Source: Taxawa tesnikishii (nom. ined.)
Taxonomy: Eukaryota > Ascomycota > Dothideomycetes > Dothideales
NCBI GenBank assembly: GCA_030247885.1
Contig: JAPDRO010000003.1
Coordinates: forward strand, 310,001-374,000
Length of the DNA stretch: 64,000 nt
Direction: 5' to 3'
Under the pieces are notes generated by a model. The model saw nothing but the letters and a program-made list of their open reading frames with translations, searched no databases and had not been told where the DNA came from. Made by a program: the position numbers and the translations under genes. Shown here piece after piece: positions 23,286-35,122 of the stretch. The stretch's first letter is position 1, and each line of letters starts with the position of its first letter.

Positions 23286-26097
23286 CTACAAACCTCGAAA
23301 GAATTCCAAATCACGCTTTCTTTGACAGGTCTTCTCTTCTCCGTATAAGAAAACCCCATCTGTACGCCTATCACATCGTTCGGGTATCCATTTACCACCA
23401 ACCCTTGCTGTGCTTAACGTGGTGGAGGGGTGACCCTTGCGGGCACCAGCAGTTGCATGTGGCACGGTGACGTTGGCGCTCGCGCTCGTGGATGGGAGAG
23501 AGATGACGACGGCACCAGAAGGAGCGAGGACGTTGGTTCCGGCAACGGCGACGGTGTTGTTGCTGCCGGTCACGGGCGCAACAGCGGTGTTGGAAGCGGC
23601 GGGCAGAGCGAGGATCTTCTCACTGGCGTGCTCGGAAACGGCGACGATGAGGGCGGATGGGTTGGTCGAGACCATGCCGGGAAAGATGGATGCGTCGACG
23701 ACGAAAAGGTTATCGGTGCCGTAGACCTTGGTGTTGGTGTCGACAACGGCGGTGCCGTTTTGCAGTCCGCTGTCGGTGCCCATCTTGCAGGCACCGAGCC
23801 AGTGGTTAGAACCACGGGAGGAGGTGGTCTTGGGGTACTAAATTGGTTGTTAGATGTGCCTATCGATGATGTTGGAGAGGGCAGAAGTGACTTACGGCAG
23901 CGAAGAACTCCTCGACGGTCTGGTTCTTAGATGGGTAGAGGATCTCAATCTTGGGGTCAGTGGAGAGGTACTGCTGCAGCTTCTTGATGCCCTCGATAGC
24001 AGCGGCGTTATCCTCGTCGGTCTGGAGGTAGGGAACGTCGGTAACGGTCATGGCCAGGCCACTGGTGATTCCCAGCTTGCCGCGGGAGGTGTAGCCACGG
24101 CCGAGGTACTGGCTGATAACCATAGTATGGTTGTTGCTGTAGCCGTGACCACCTTCAACGCGAGCAGTGTATTGCAGTTGGCGAACGGAGCCGTCAGAAC
24201 CAGTGATCTCCTCCCAGAACATAGGGCCAATGTCAGGTGCGGATTGGGTGAGAGGACCGGTTCTGCTGCTCAGGTAGGCCTCCTTGTCGGCGGCGATAGG
24301 CGCCTTGTAAGCGCCGTACCAGTCGTAGGCTGTAACGTTGGGGTGCTGGATAACAATGTCGGTGTTGGCGTGATCCTGAAGGTTGTGGCCGACAGGAAGG
24401 TTGATCCACTGAGCACTGTCGATCATATTCACGCCATCAGATGCGCTGGCCTTGACGATGTTGAGCTGGTCCGCTGGTCCAATACCGGAGCGGAACAGGA
24501 TCTTGGAGGTACCGAAGGTACCGGCAGACAGGATGACACGACCAGTGCCGGGTGTAACATTGACGGTACCACAGAAGCCGTTGGCGCCGTAGTTCTGCAC
24601 TTCAACACCAGTGATATGGCTTCCGTCACGGACGACACGGTTGACTGTGGTGTTCATCCATAACTTGAAGTTGGAGCGAGCATCAGCCTCGACGAGGTAA
24701 GTGGCCATTGGGCCTCCTCTTTCACCGTGAGAGTACATGTATGGGGTGTGGGAGAAGGTCTGGTTCTTCTCGCCGGGAGTGTCGTTGGCGGTGACATTCT
24801 TCCAGCCAGCAGCAGCAAGGGCGTTCCCAACAACATTGTAACCAGATGGGAGGTAGAGTTGTCCATCAGCAGAGGGGTGATCAGTCCATGGGATCTTCTC
24901 AAAGACACGGTCAACGGCCGGCTGCATATCAGCAGACTTCCAGCCGTCAGGGAAGGTCTCGTCAAAGTCCTTAGGATTAGCCTTCCACCATAGAGCAGCG
25001 TTGACGGCTGTGCCACCACCGAGCACGCAACCAGCCATGACACCAACGTCAGAGCAAGCGATACCTGCAGAGTCGACCCAGATTTCGTTGCAAAGACCGG
25101 GAACATCGAATCTGGTGAGGTTGGTACCAGAAAGCCAGTCTGGTCTCATGGCACCACCCCATCTGCCGGAAGACGGAGGTCCGCGCTCGATGAGAAGAAC
25201 GCTGTGACCGGCAGCAGAGAGCTTATCAGCCATGGGAATGCCACCAGCACCACCGCCAACGATGATGTAGTCGTAGGTTGTCGAAGAAATAGTGTCGTTG
25301 GCGGAGCATGCCTGAGACGTGGTCGCTGGGGAAGAAGCAGCAGTGGTGGTGGTCGAGTTGGAGTATGGGCCAGAGCCAGAGCCAGTTGAAGCAGATCCGG
25401 TTGCAGCAGCAGTTCCGGTGGCACCAGTAGCACCGGTTGCGGTGGGGGTTGCAGTCGCCAACGAGATCCAGGAGGTGTAATCGGCGTTTCTGGCACTGGC
25501 AATTGCAGCTCCGAAGAGACCATCAGACTCGTGCTGCTGGATAGAAGAGTCTGCATCGCTGGGGGTGCTTGGGGCATCGGTCGCTTGCACCCAACCCACG
25601 AGCTGTACGGCAGAGGCTGTGGTTGCTGGCGGGTTCGAGCCGGAGACTCCGTCCTGCTCCCAGTAGAAGCACCATTGGCAGCGGTAGGTAAGCGTCCAGT
25701 GGGTGGAATTGACGGAAGAGGAAATCGGGGTCAGGGAAGCGTTGCCGGTGTAGATATCGGGGGCAACATAACCGGAAGCGTAGCGGAAGGAGTGCTTCAC
25801 CTCGTCGCCGTCGGCCCAGGCTACCAAAAGAAGAGAGCTTGTCATGGCTCCTCCGTGACTGAGGCCAGTCCAACCAGCGCCATTGGTGATAGCACCTGTG
25901 AGTTGACCAATGTACTCATCAGTCATGCCGGATTCTGGCAGAGCGAGGCCGAACTCGAGTCCACCAGTGGTTTGGCTGGACTCGATGGTAGCCTTGTAAA
26001 ACTTGATCCCATTTGCATCGGTGACGGAGGAGAATGATTGGGCGAAAGCCGCACCAGAGAAGAAAAACACGCTTGGAACGAAAGAAGTGAACCTCAT
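23286..26097 (-). CDS. secreted cellobiose dehydrogenase (cytochrome plus GMC flavodehydrogenase)
   Basis: Extracellular haem-flavoenzyme that oxidises cellobiose and related sugars to lactones and passes electrons to lytic polysaccharide monooxygenases. The start is the ATG at 26097 with signal peptide MRFTSFVPSVFFFSGAAFAQ. The cytochrome domain spans about residues 21-205; its haem ligands match Met85 in HGGAMTSSLLLVAWADG and His189 in SSIQQHESDG. A Ser/Thr/Gly linker (about 210-265) leads to the GMC domain: FAD motif DYIIVGGGAGG, then GSNHWLGACKMG with the catalytic His, and STNPSALIVA with the conserved Asn. One 58-nt intron (23838..23895). There is no cellulose-binding module; the last 100 residues are a Ser/Thr/Val-rich tail, then a basic stretch to the stop, longer than usual, so the true end is uncertain. 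Product 917 aa, no frame break. Confidence 0.93.
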
Positions 26098-27318
26098 CCT
26101 GGAGGTATAAATGCGTCCTGCACGGAAAGAGTGACTAAACAAGTACGCTCAACGTACGAACGAATGGACGCTCCAGAAAGAGAAGCTTGAGTGTTGGTGA
26201 GGAAAGAGGAACCTTCAGCAGGGCTGCCAGCACATCTTGTATCCGATTTTCTGACCATACATAACCATCGCTACGGATCTGATACGCTCGTGTACGCAAA
26301 GGGCCTCTAGATCTCTACAACATCCTGGTCAGTGGAGACCCGCAGGTTTGGGCGAACAGGTATGCTGCGAGCCGCCGATTGTCACGTTTCAGAGATGCGC
26401 AATAAATGGACAACATGGCTGGAAAGTTCAATGATAAGTAGGGCTATGCCGCCCAAATACAGACGTTGTGAGTGTTGGACACAAAAGGCAAGGAAAAGTC
26501 TTGAATAGATGAAGTGATGAAACTCGCTTCGGAATGCCAAGCGTCCCACGGTTCAAGCCACAGCCTCGACCTCACCCCTTCATCAAAACACCCGCTTCAA
26601 CCCGCCATACCGCCGTTATCGTGCAGAGATCGGCGCTGTCGCACCAGCAATTGACATACGCGGTCCAATTTCTATCCTCGAATGACTCTGTATTCTGTAT
26701 ATCGGCGGCGAGCTAACAATCGCGCGCGACGACACATCTACTTTTGTAGGCCCTCATAGCAACAAAGGCAAGCTTCTTGACCTTGCGAGCTTTTTCCATC
26801 ACAGGCATAGACAGCGAACAGTGAAGAGAACAGTCTGGAGCCTCTTCGACCCCAGCGCGAATAGATTAGCTTGCTTGAGAAAAATGACATCTTCGCTTAG
26901 AGCCACCGCGACGGAATTTCTCCAGCCTTGTTTATCCCATGCAGACGTTAGTGAGACAAGCCTTGCCAGACCTCTCGATTCCTCAAAGACCTGTGACGGC
27001 TTTCTATAGGATCCAGTGCTAGACTCCCGTATGCCGCCACCTGCTGCCTCGCTATGGAGCCAATGAGAGCACGCAAGTACAGCATGACAGCTGCGCTGCC
27101 GTATGTATAGTTCATGTCTGGTAGCAGTCGTTCTGTTTGCTTTTGCCTATGCAGCGGAGTGCACTGCCAGGTGGTTTGCCCATAAACGCGTACCGCTGAC
27201 GTTATGACAGCTCATAGCGCTACCTCCTATTTCTAATGCGTAGATCATTGGGCTTCCGGGAGCCCTAACAGACCTCACCCTCCGTTTCACCCATCTAGCA
27301 TCCCTTATGGATCTTAGG
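26098..27318. other. intergenic sequence upstream of cellobiose dehydrogenase
   Basis: 1.2 kb between the CDH start and the 3' end of the next minus-strand gene. It should carry the CDH promoter. I see no open frame with a recognisable family, no repeat and no RNA gene. Confidence 0.5.
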
Positions 27319-28657
27319 TCAACCGACGTGCTCCTTCACCCATCCCAGCATCAACGCGTAGACGGCTTGAGCACCGTAGTGCATGTTAATCCCATGTCCC
27401 ATACGCGGCTCCACGTGCACATCGATGCTGCTGGCATTCGGGAACAGTCCGAACGACGGGGATCCGGGACCATCAACAATCCCCGTACAGTTCCCTCCGC
27501 AAAACGGCTGATCGTACTGGGCTTCGACGAACTAGGAAACATCAGCATGGGCAGCCGCGGAATTACTACAAAACAAGGAGAGTAGAAGTGCCATTGACAA
27601 GAAAATCGGGTCGAACTCACGAATACAGGCCCGGTGAAATCTTCTGAGTGGTAGTACTCCGGCGGTTTACCGAGGGTCAAGCCTTCACCAATCGTGAATG
27701 GCTCTTTTGTCGCTTCGCTCTGAAAGGCCAGGTTGGGATCGAAGTACGGGTACTTGAGGAAGAGGTACTGGTTCGTGTATATATCTCCCCAGGTAATGTA
27801 ACCGGAGTTGAGGCCCGCAAACCGCCAAGGCTGGTTCTCACGCGCCAGGTGGTTACCGGCGGCCGAGTTGAACAAGGGCTGCCAAGTGCTGTTGTGTGTG
27901 AATCCGGTCAGGATTATGCCGTCGCTAAGGCTGGAGCCGGTAGCTGCGGTGAGTGCGTTGGTCAGGATGCTGCCTGTATATATCTGGTGAGCTATCTGCT
28001 GTTCGAATCAAATAACATGCTGGCGTACCATAGCTGTGGCCGATATGAACCACTTTCATAGGTTGCGGGACTTTGGCATCGATCTCCCCAGCTCTCAGTC
28101 TCTTTGTCAACTCTACCAGAATGCCAAGTTCCAATTGAAGCTGAACGACATGGTATGGGTCTGGATGGGAAGATTTTCCAGTTCCAAGGCGATCGTATGA
28201 GAGAGTCGAGTACCCAGCCTCCGTTGCTGCTTTGATGTAGTTGTAGGATGCGTCTGGCCCGCCGATTTCCCAATAGGATTTCTCGAAACCCACACCGTGC
28301 GTCAGAACATGGACAATATTACTTTGCCTATGTGAGGCCGGCGTACAGTACCTGTTCTTCGATTAGCAGTGCTCCTGTTCATGTATAGGCCTCCTGTTAC
28401 CGGGTGCTGATGTTCCACGTCCCTGTGGTGTTGATGGATTGGCCAATCAATGTGGGTAGAATTTCACCTGCATTACGACCTGTGAGAGCTGCTAGAGCAT
28501 CAGCGGCTTGGCTACCATTGGTGAAGGGTGGAAATGTAAGTTGGACATTTCCAGGTCCCCATGCGGTGGCTTCAATTGACAGGAGGAAGTCCTGACACTG
28601 GTACGCCGCGGCGGAGCCTGCAAGAACAAACGCAGCGAACAGATTGCGACCAAACAT
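27319..28657 (-). CDS. secreted alpha/beta hydrolase
   Basis: Serine hydrolase of the alpha/beta fold; the substrate cannot be read from the sequence. Exons 28401..28657, 28029..28351, 27621..27973, 27319..27531 join in phase to 381 aa. The signal peptide is MFGRNLFAAFVLAGSAAAY. HVLTHGVGFEKSYWE is the oxyanion-hole region, DRLGTGKSSHPDP follows, and the nucleophile elbow is GHSYGS. The elbow glycine is split by the 55-nt second intron (27974..28028); splicing there gives GHSYGSILTNALTAA. A late Asp and the His in RMGHGIN are candidates for the rest of the triad. Asn-x-Ser/Thr sites are common, in keeping with secretion. It follows CDH on the same strand, so co-regulation during plant-matter use is possible but unproven. 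Confidence 0.86.
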
Positions 28658-30222
28658 AGCGGTGGCTGAATTGGAGACACCGGGTTGACAAGCACCTTAG
28701 GGGAGAGAAGGTAAATCAACGCATATAACTTACTACTTATATATCTATCGTGTACGATTGATGAGGTAACTCCATGACCTTTTGCTCAGCAGCGTGCATA
28801 AGAGTGTCGATCGACCGAATCGGTGGCTGACAGATGCAATGGTATGTACAGGAGCGATTGCCCAATTAGGGGGCAATCCTTTCGCCCAGACAGGCCATTG
28901 GCTTTCCGGAACACAATTTGCCGGAGTACCTAGCGACGACAGCTCTTCGCATATTGGATAGTTGGGAGTCTTCGGGCGGCCTTTAGGTACGCTGAACCGG
29001 TCTTAATCATTATGTGCGTGAACGGGTTTCCGGCATCACAAGGCGGAACCCCCGATCTTACTTACAGCATCCGGGCAAAGTCTGACTCCGTGTGGATGAC
29101 CTGTCTGCTGGAATTGTGGCGATGGTGTCACGAAATACCTGGGCCGTGCTTTCTAAGCTTTCCACAGCGTTACTAAGCTGTGAGCGCTGCTCCTCTATTC
29201 TTGTGTCTGCGGATCCTCGCCTGAGACACTTCACCAGGAACTACTACCCACATGGAGCACTGCTCCTCTCGCTCGGCCGCGAGGTCGATCACAGGGTCGT
29301 CCACGTTTCTTGTTCTCATATGGGTGAGAGTCAAACGCCGGAGGAACGGGTCGCTTCGCATCTTGTCAAGCGAGCAACGACTTCTTCTCTTTGACAGACC
29401 AGAAACACTCACGAAGCACTACTTGAGGTCCCACAGCAGGCATAGCTGCCAGCGTTCATGACGGAGCCACGGGATAGGCAAGCAGCAGAGTTCAACGTCC
29501 AGCTCCTGCATATTACAAGACGATAGGCTCGCTCTCCGTTGCTCATTCCAGGTTCGGTTTGCCCAAAGCGGATAGATCTGGCAGCGCAACAGCACTGTCA
29601 TGTATTGGTTTGCTTGGAGATACCGCATTATGGATTCCGGTTTGATGAAGGAGATGTGGAAGTTGCCGTAGTACATGGTAAACGCCAGAACTGAAACGGT
29701 GCGACCTCGGCAAACGATCGTCAGGCCCCAAGTGAGATCATCAAGGTGGTGGAAGCCACGGTAGGCAACCCGTAGTGGACACGCTCTGCACTTGTTCCAC
29801 AACCACCTGTTGCATTGCTACCCACCGCATTTCGTCGGCACCACCGCCTCGGCGCAGCATATCCGTATGTACAAGATGTGTTAGCATTGTTCTCCCTTGA
29901 CTCCCTGTCCTGTGTGCATTCCACGGCGTTCTCAATGCCCGCTTGGTTAAGGACGACCCATCCCAAGAATGCGAGCCGACTGGGCCAACCTCTTCATTTG
30001 GAGCATGCTTACCTTACAAGAAGAGTAAGAAGGTCTTTCCACGTCTCTCTACCACGTTGCGATCGCCAACACACTCAACACGTTTCCGCCAGCCCACGGC
30101 AAACTGCACTCGTACCACCCTCGCCGCCTATTTTACATCGCAAACACCCTTCTTGCACTCTACTTTTCTCTAAGCGGACCTTTTCTGCTACAACAAGTTC
30201 ATTAAGAGCATTGTCAAACACT
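28658..30222. other. intergenic sequence with possible gene relic and STE23 5' region
   Basis: 1.6 kb between the hydrolase start and the first core-domain ATG of STE23. The right end (29935..30222) is open in frame with STE23 and may be translated (see that gene). A possible membrane-protein fragment lies at 29419..29802 on the minus strand. Otherwise nothing is recognised. Confidence 0.45.
29419..29802 (-). pseudogene. possible fragment of a fungal rhodopsin-like integral membrane protein
   Basis: A 127-codon open stretch contains HHLDDLTWGLTIV, YYGNFHISFIKPESIMRYL and QANQYMTVLL. The order 'DD-T/L, small hydrophobic helix, YG-x-H, P-E, then N-Q/T' loosely follows helices 2-3 of the CFEM/Pth11-like rhodopsin-domain family. 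The remaining helices are not visible on either side. I treat it as a possible relic only. Confidence 0.15.
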
Positions 30223-33200
30223 ATGGCTGAAGGTCTCTCTTTACGTAGTCGCAATGCCACGACCGTGGAGCGCCTGGCCGAGAGCCTGGAGAAGCCGTCC
30301 TTGGACACGAGAACATATAGAGTGATCAGACTGCCGAACGAACTGGAAGCGCTTTTGATCCACGACCCCGAAACAGACAAAGCGGCCGCTTCTATGGACG
30401 TCAATGCGGGCAGCTTCAGCGACACGGACGATCTGCCAGGTCTGGCGCATGCTGTAGAGCATCTGCTCTTCATGGGCACTGAAAAGGTGTGAAGCAATAT
30501 CTTAACAACACCCGGGTGGAAATGAGCTGACTGTTCCAGTATCCAGGCGAGAATGATTACAACGGATACCTAACCAAGTATGGCGGTTACTCTAACGCCT
30601 TCACGGCGTCCTGCGACACGAACTACTATTTCGAGCTGTCTGCCTTTTCTACCCCCTCAAACAGTCAAGCCTCTTCCTTGTCCAGTAAGGTCAGCCTGAC
30701 GATACCGAAGTCACAATCACCACTCTACGGTGCCTTGGACCGCTTCTCTCAATTCTTCATCCACCCCCTGTTCCTGGAGGATACCGTCGACCGGGAGTTG
30801 CAGGCGGTCGACTCGGAGAACAAGAAGAACTTGCAGAGCGATATGTGGAGGCTTCATCAGTTGAACAAGAGCTTGGCGAACAAAAACACCCTTTCAATGC
30901 TTTCTCAACCGGCAACTACAAGGTCTTGCATGATGATCCACTTGCTAGAGGCGTTAAGTTGCGGGAGACCTTCATCAATTTCTACAAGAGAGAATATTCG
31001 GCGAACCGTATGAAGCTGGCTGTGTTGGGTCGGGAGAGTCTGGATGAGCTGGAGAGCTGGGTCCAGGAGCTGTTCAGCGATGTGCCAAACCAGAATCTTC
31101 CAAAGCTCAACTGGGCCGATATCCCAGTGCTATCACAGGAAGAGATTGGTACCCAAATTTTTGCCAAGCCCGTAATGGACATGCGCCTCTTGGACATCTA
31201 TTTTCCATACCCGGACGAAGATGAATTGTGGGAGTCGCATCCCAGCAGATACCTCGCCCATCTGCTGGGCCATGAAGGGCCCGGTAGTGCTCTGGCATAT
31301 CTCAAGACTAAAGGCTGGGTCAACAGTCTGGCTGCTGGACCAATGAACATTAGCCCGGGTACTTCACTGTTCACACTTTCTCTCCGGCTGACAGAGGATG
31401 GTCTGAAGAACTACCACGAGATTGTCAAAGTCATCTTCCAATACATCACCATGATCAAGGAGCAGCCGCCTCAGCAGTGGGTGTTTGAGGAGCAAAAGAA
31501 GCTGTCTGAGGTTGAGTTCAAGTTCAAGCAGAAGGCTCCAGCCGCAAGGACAGTGAGTGGTTTGGCAGGCGTCATGCAAAAACCGTTTCCAAGGGACAAG
31601 ATCCTTAGCGCGCAAAACAAACTGTGGAAGTTCAACCCTGAGGCAATCTCTAGGGGTCTGAACCACCTTGATGCGGATAACTTCCGGATGAACATCGTGG
31701 CGCAGGACTTCCCTGGCGACTGGGATCAGAAGGAAAAATGGTACGGTACTGAGTACAAGTACGAGAAGATACCCGAAGAATTCCTTAAGGAATTGAGGGA
31801 AATTGGCGAGAAACCGCGGCCGGCAGAATTGCACATGCCTCACAAGAACGAGTTCATTCCATCCAGACTGGATGTCGAGGTGAAAGAGGTTGAGCATCCT
31901 TCTACTGCCCCAATCCTTATCCGAAATGACGAGAACACCCGAACCTGGTACAAGAAGGATGACCAATTCTGGGCTCCAAAGGCACATGTTAATGTGGGTG
32001 TGAGGGCACCCGTGGTCAACATCTCTGCTTTCAATGCACTTATGGCCGCCTTGTTCAAAGAGCTCGTTGAGGATTCTCTTTCGGAGTATTCATACGATGC
32101 GGAGTTGGCTGGCTTGTATTACGATGTCAAGGGACACAGCCAAGGCTTCGATATTGATGTATCCGGATACAACGACAAGATGCACGTACTCCTTGAGAAG
32201 GTGCTAGTTACCATGCGAGATCTGGAAGTCAAAGAGGAGAGGTTCAACATCATCAAAGATCGTCTACAGCGCGGATGGAGCAACTTCGACTATCAGCCAC
32301 CCTACAACCAGATCGGTCTGTTCACTGGCTGGTTAGGCGTGGAGCGCGGCTTCATAACGCCTCAGCTGCTGGAAGAGCTACCTGCTGTTACCGCTGACGA
32401 TGTCCGAGCCTTCATACCGCAGCTGCTACGCCAGATGCACATCGAAATCTTGGTGCACGGCAACATGTACCGTGAGGATGCCCTCCGGATTACTGACCTT
32501 GTCGAATCCACACTGAGGCCCAAGAAATTACCTCCTTCACAGTGGCCCATCCGCCGCAACATCATCGTTCCTGCGGGAAGTAACTTTGTTTACAAGCGCA
32601 CGCTCAAAGACCCTGCCAACGTAAACCATGCCATCGACTACGCACTTCACACCGGGATCAACACCGACCGCGAAAGTCGCGCCAAGCTCTTACTTTTCGC
32701 ACAGATGGCTGACGAACCTTGCTTTGACACCCTGCGCACAAAGGAACAGCTTGGATACGTCGTACACTCCTCTGCCCAGATGAATGCCATGACGCACAAT
32801 TACAGAGTGTTAATCCAGTCAGAGAAGTCGCCGGAATATCTGGAAAAGAGGATCGAAGTATTCCTGAACAAGTTTGGCGAGACGTTGCGCAACATGCCGG
32901 AAGCGGAATTCGAGGACTACAAAGTCAGCATCATCAACAAACGGTTGGAGAGGCTTAAAAACTTGGATCAGGAGAACCGTCGCTTCTGGCACCATGTCTC
33001 AATGGAGGGTTTCGATTTCGAACTGGGTACGTCCATCCCTTTGCTGTTCCTTGCACATGCTAACAATGTCGCGTAGTCTACCGGGATGCGGAGCACATCG
33101 AGAAGTTAACGAAAGATGACTTGATTGCTTTCTTCGACGAGCACATCAGCCCACATTCTCGGAATCGGGCAAAGCTCGCCATCTGGCTGGTAGCGCAGAC

Positions 33201-33672
33201 CTCGCCCGAAAAGGTTGCGGAAAGGACGGATCCTGCCGAGCAACGCAGCAAGCTTGTCAGCATGCTGGGACAACTCTTCGCACAAAGCGGCATCCAGATC
33301 GACAACGAGCAACTCACCGCTCGTATGGAGAACGTCGATGTTGCCGGCGGAGATGTTGAAGGCATCCTCCTCGCCATTGATGCCTACATGTCGCAAAATC
33401 AGGGCGCGCCGCAAGAACAGCTCGATTTCGTCAAGCAGAACGGATCTCAGATCCTGAGCACGCTGCTGCCGACGTTGGGTATCCGGATCAAGAAGCCGGT
33501 GATCAAGGACGATGCGGCGAGCACAACGAGCAGTGAGGCGAAGCTGCCGCCCATCAAGGAGCCGACTGTGATTGAGGACGTCCGGGCTTGGAAGGCGTCG
33601 ATGCCGCTCAGCGAGGGCGTCAGGCCCGTGAAGAGCTTGAGCGAGTTTGAGGAGTTGGAGCCAAAGCTGTGA
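30223..33672 (+). CDS. STE23: insulysin-type M16 zinc metalloprotease (Ste23)
   Basis: Insulin-degrading-enzyme family peptidase; yeast Ste23 takes part in a-factor maturation and peptide turnover. Exons 30223..30486, 30540..33026, 33077..33672. The inverted zinc motif HAVEHLLFMGTEKYPGENDY begins near residue 75, with the last part across the 53-nt first intron. Other M16 blocks: FELSAF, SPLYGALDRFSQFFIHPLF, LLGHEGPGSALAYLKTKGW, TKEQLGYVVHSS and the C-terminal FFDEHISPHSRNRAKL. The frame changes at about 30886: one missing C restores LANKNHPFNAFSTGN. The corrected product from this start is 1,115 aa. The frame stays open upstream to an ATG at 29935, and that 96-residue extension is Arg/Ser-rich and almost free of acidic residues (FSKRTFSATTSSLRALSNT), so a mitochondrial form is possible. 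Confidence 0.93.
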
Positions 33673-34206
33673 GGGTCTTGACTTTGCTCCGGAGATGTCT
33701 TGATAGAACTGCGGTGCAGTCTGTAGAAATTGCGGATTCCAACTTCGCCAACGAAACCACTTGCTGCAAGTTCTTTGTGTTATTCAATTCCATAGACAAT
33801 CGAAAGCAAACGGCCCGAGCGGGAGCCAAAGTGAAGCCAGAATGAGGCTACAGTGAGGCCAAAATGAAAACGAAGCAAGGCATCAGTAAAGTGTCGAAGT
33901 TCTTGCCGGCAACTGTCCGCTTCTTGGTAGTACACGTGACTGATTTCCCGATATGCGGCAAAATACCGGGAGACTTTGGGCGGCGTACCGCATCTCAGCG
34001 GCGGCGAAAAAGTTCCACTGATACAGCATCGTCATTGAGTGATTGGTAATACAGACAATTCCATAGCCAAACCGTGTTTCGTCGTGGGTCTGCGATTCTG
34101 CATTTACCCTCACTCCAACATCAATTTCTTGACCGGATCCACCATCGCGTCTTTCACCTCTCTGCCGGTTCTAAACTTTTCCGCGCTTTCGCTCCCGTCA
34201 CAAACC
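33673..34206. other. STE23-CFD1 intergenic region
   Basis: 534 bp between two plus-strand genes. It contains the STE23 3' end and the CFD1 promoter. No gene or repeat recognised. Confidence 0.5.
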
Positions 34207-35122
34207 ATGTCCTTGGCAGACATCAGAGAGATCATGCTCGTCCTGTCGGGCAAAGGCGGCGTAGGAAAGTCCAGCGTGACGACGCAACTGGCGCTCGCGC
34301 TCTCGCTCCAAGGCCACTCCGTCGGCGTCCTCGACATCGACCTCACCGGCCCTTCGATCCCGCGCTTCTTCGGCATCGAGTCCGAAAAGTCAAGCAAGCG
34401 CCAGGTGGATGGTTGCCAGTGCGCGTCCACGAGGCGCGGGAGGGAACCCCGGACGGACAGAGCAAGCTGGGCGCCCTTCACTGCATGTCTCTGGGCTTCT
34501 TGCTCGGCAACAGGGGCGATGCTGTCGTGTGGCGAGGCCCCAAGAAGACGGCGATGGTCAGACAGTTCCTGTCCGACGTGCACTGGGGCAGTCTTGATTA
34601 CCTGCTCATCGACACGCCGCCCGGGACCTCGGACGAGCACATCTCGCTCGTGGAGACGTTGCTCAAAACCGCCGCGCCGGGGCAGGTGTCCGGCGCCGTC
34701 ATCGTCACCACGCCGCAGGCGATCAGCATCTCGGATGTCAAGAAGGAGATCAATTTCTGCCGGAAGACGGGCGTGAGCGTGCTCGGCGTTGTGGAGAACA
34801 TGGCCGGCTTCGTGTGCCCGAGCTGCGCCGAGTGCACAAACGTCTTCTCCAAGGGTGGTGGGGAGGTCATGGCGAGGAGTTCGACGTCCCGTTCCTGGGC
34901 AGCGTGCCCATCGATCCCATGTTCGTCGGCCTGATCGAGGAAGGAAAGCGTCCCGTGTACCCGCAGGGCACGGTCATTGCGGGCAAGGACATGAGCGCTG
35001 ACGACGGAGCGGAAGATTCCAATGGCGCAAAGGACGAAGGATCCCTGGCGGAAAAGTACACGAGTTGCTCGCTCTATCCGCTCTTTGATGGCTTTGTCAC
35101 TCAGTTGACCGCAAAGCCTTGA
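34207..35122 (+). CDS. CFD1: cytosolic Fe-S scaffold P-loop ATPase (Cfd1/NUBP2)
   Basis: Forms the cytosolic iron-sulfur scaffold with Nbp35. The start is the ATG at 34207. Deviant Walker [20 protein letters not shown] (residues about 15-33). Switch and Walker [15 protein letters not shown] and [13 protein letters not shown]. The bridging Cys motif is CPSC within [19 protein letters not shown]. The C-terminal block is [13 protein letters not shown]. Two frame changes interrupt it: at about 34406..34412 (before WLPVRVHEA) and at about 34872 (VMAEEFDVPF restored by one G). Each needs one extra base, giving 305 aa, close to yeast Cfd1 (293). GC content is higher than in most neighbours. The CPxC motif and short N-terminus (no four-Cys ferredoxin-like extension) separate it from Nbp35. 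Confidence 0.92.

Noticed and set aside
23854-24663. Open frame of 269 codons on the plus strand.
   Set aside because: Antisense shadow of cellobiose dehydrogenase; Val/Gly-rich with no recognisable domain.
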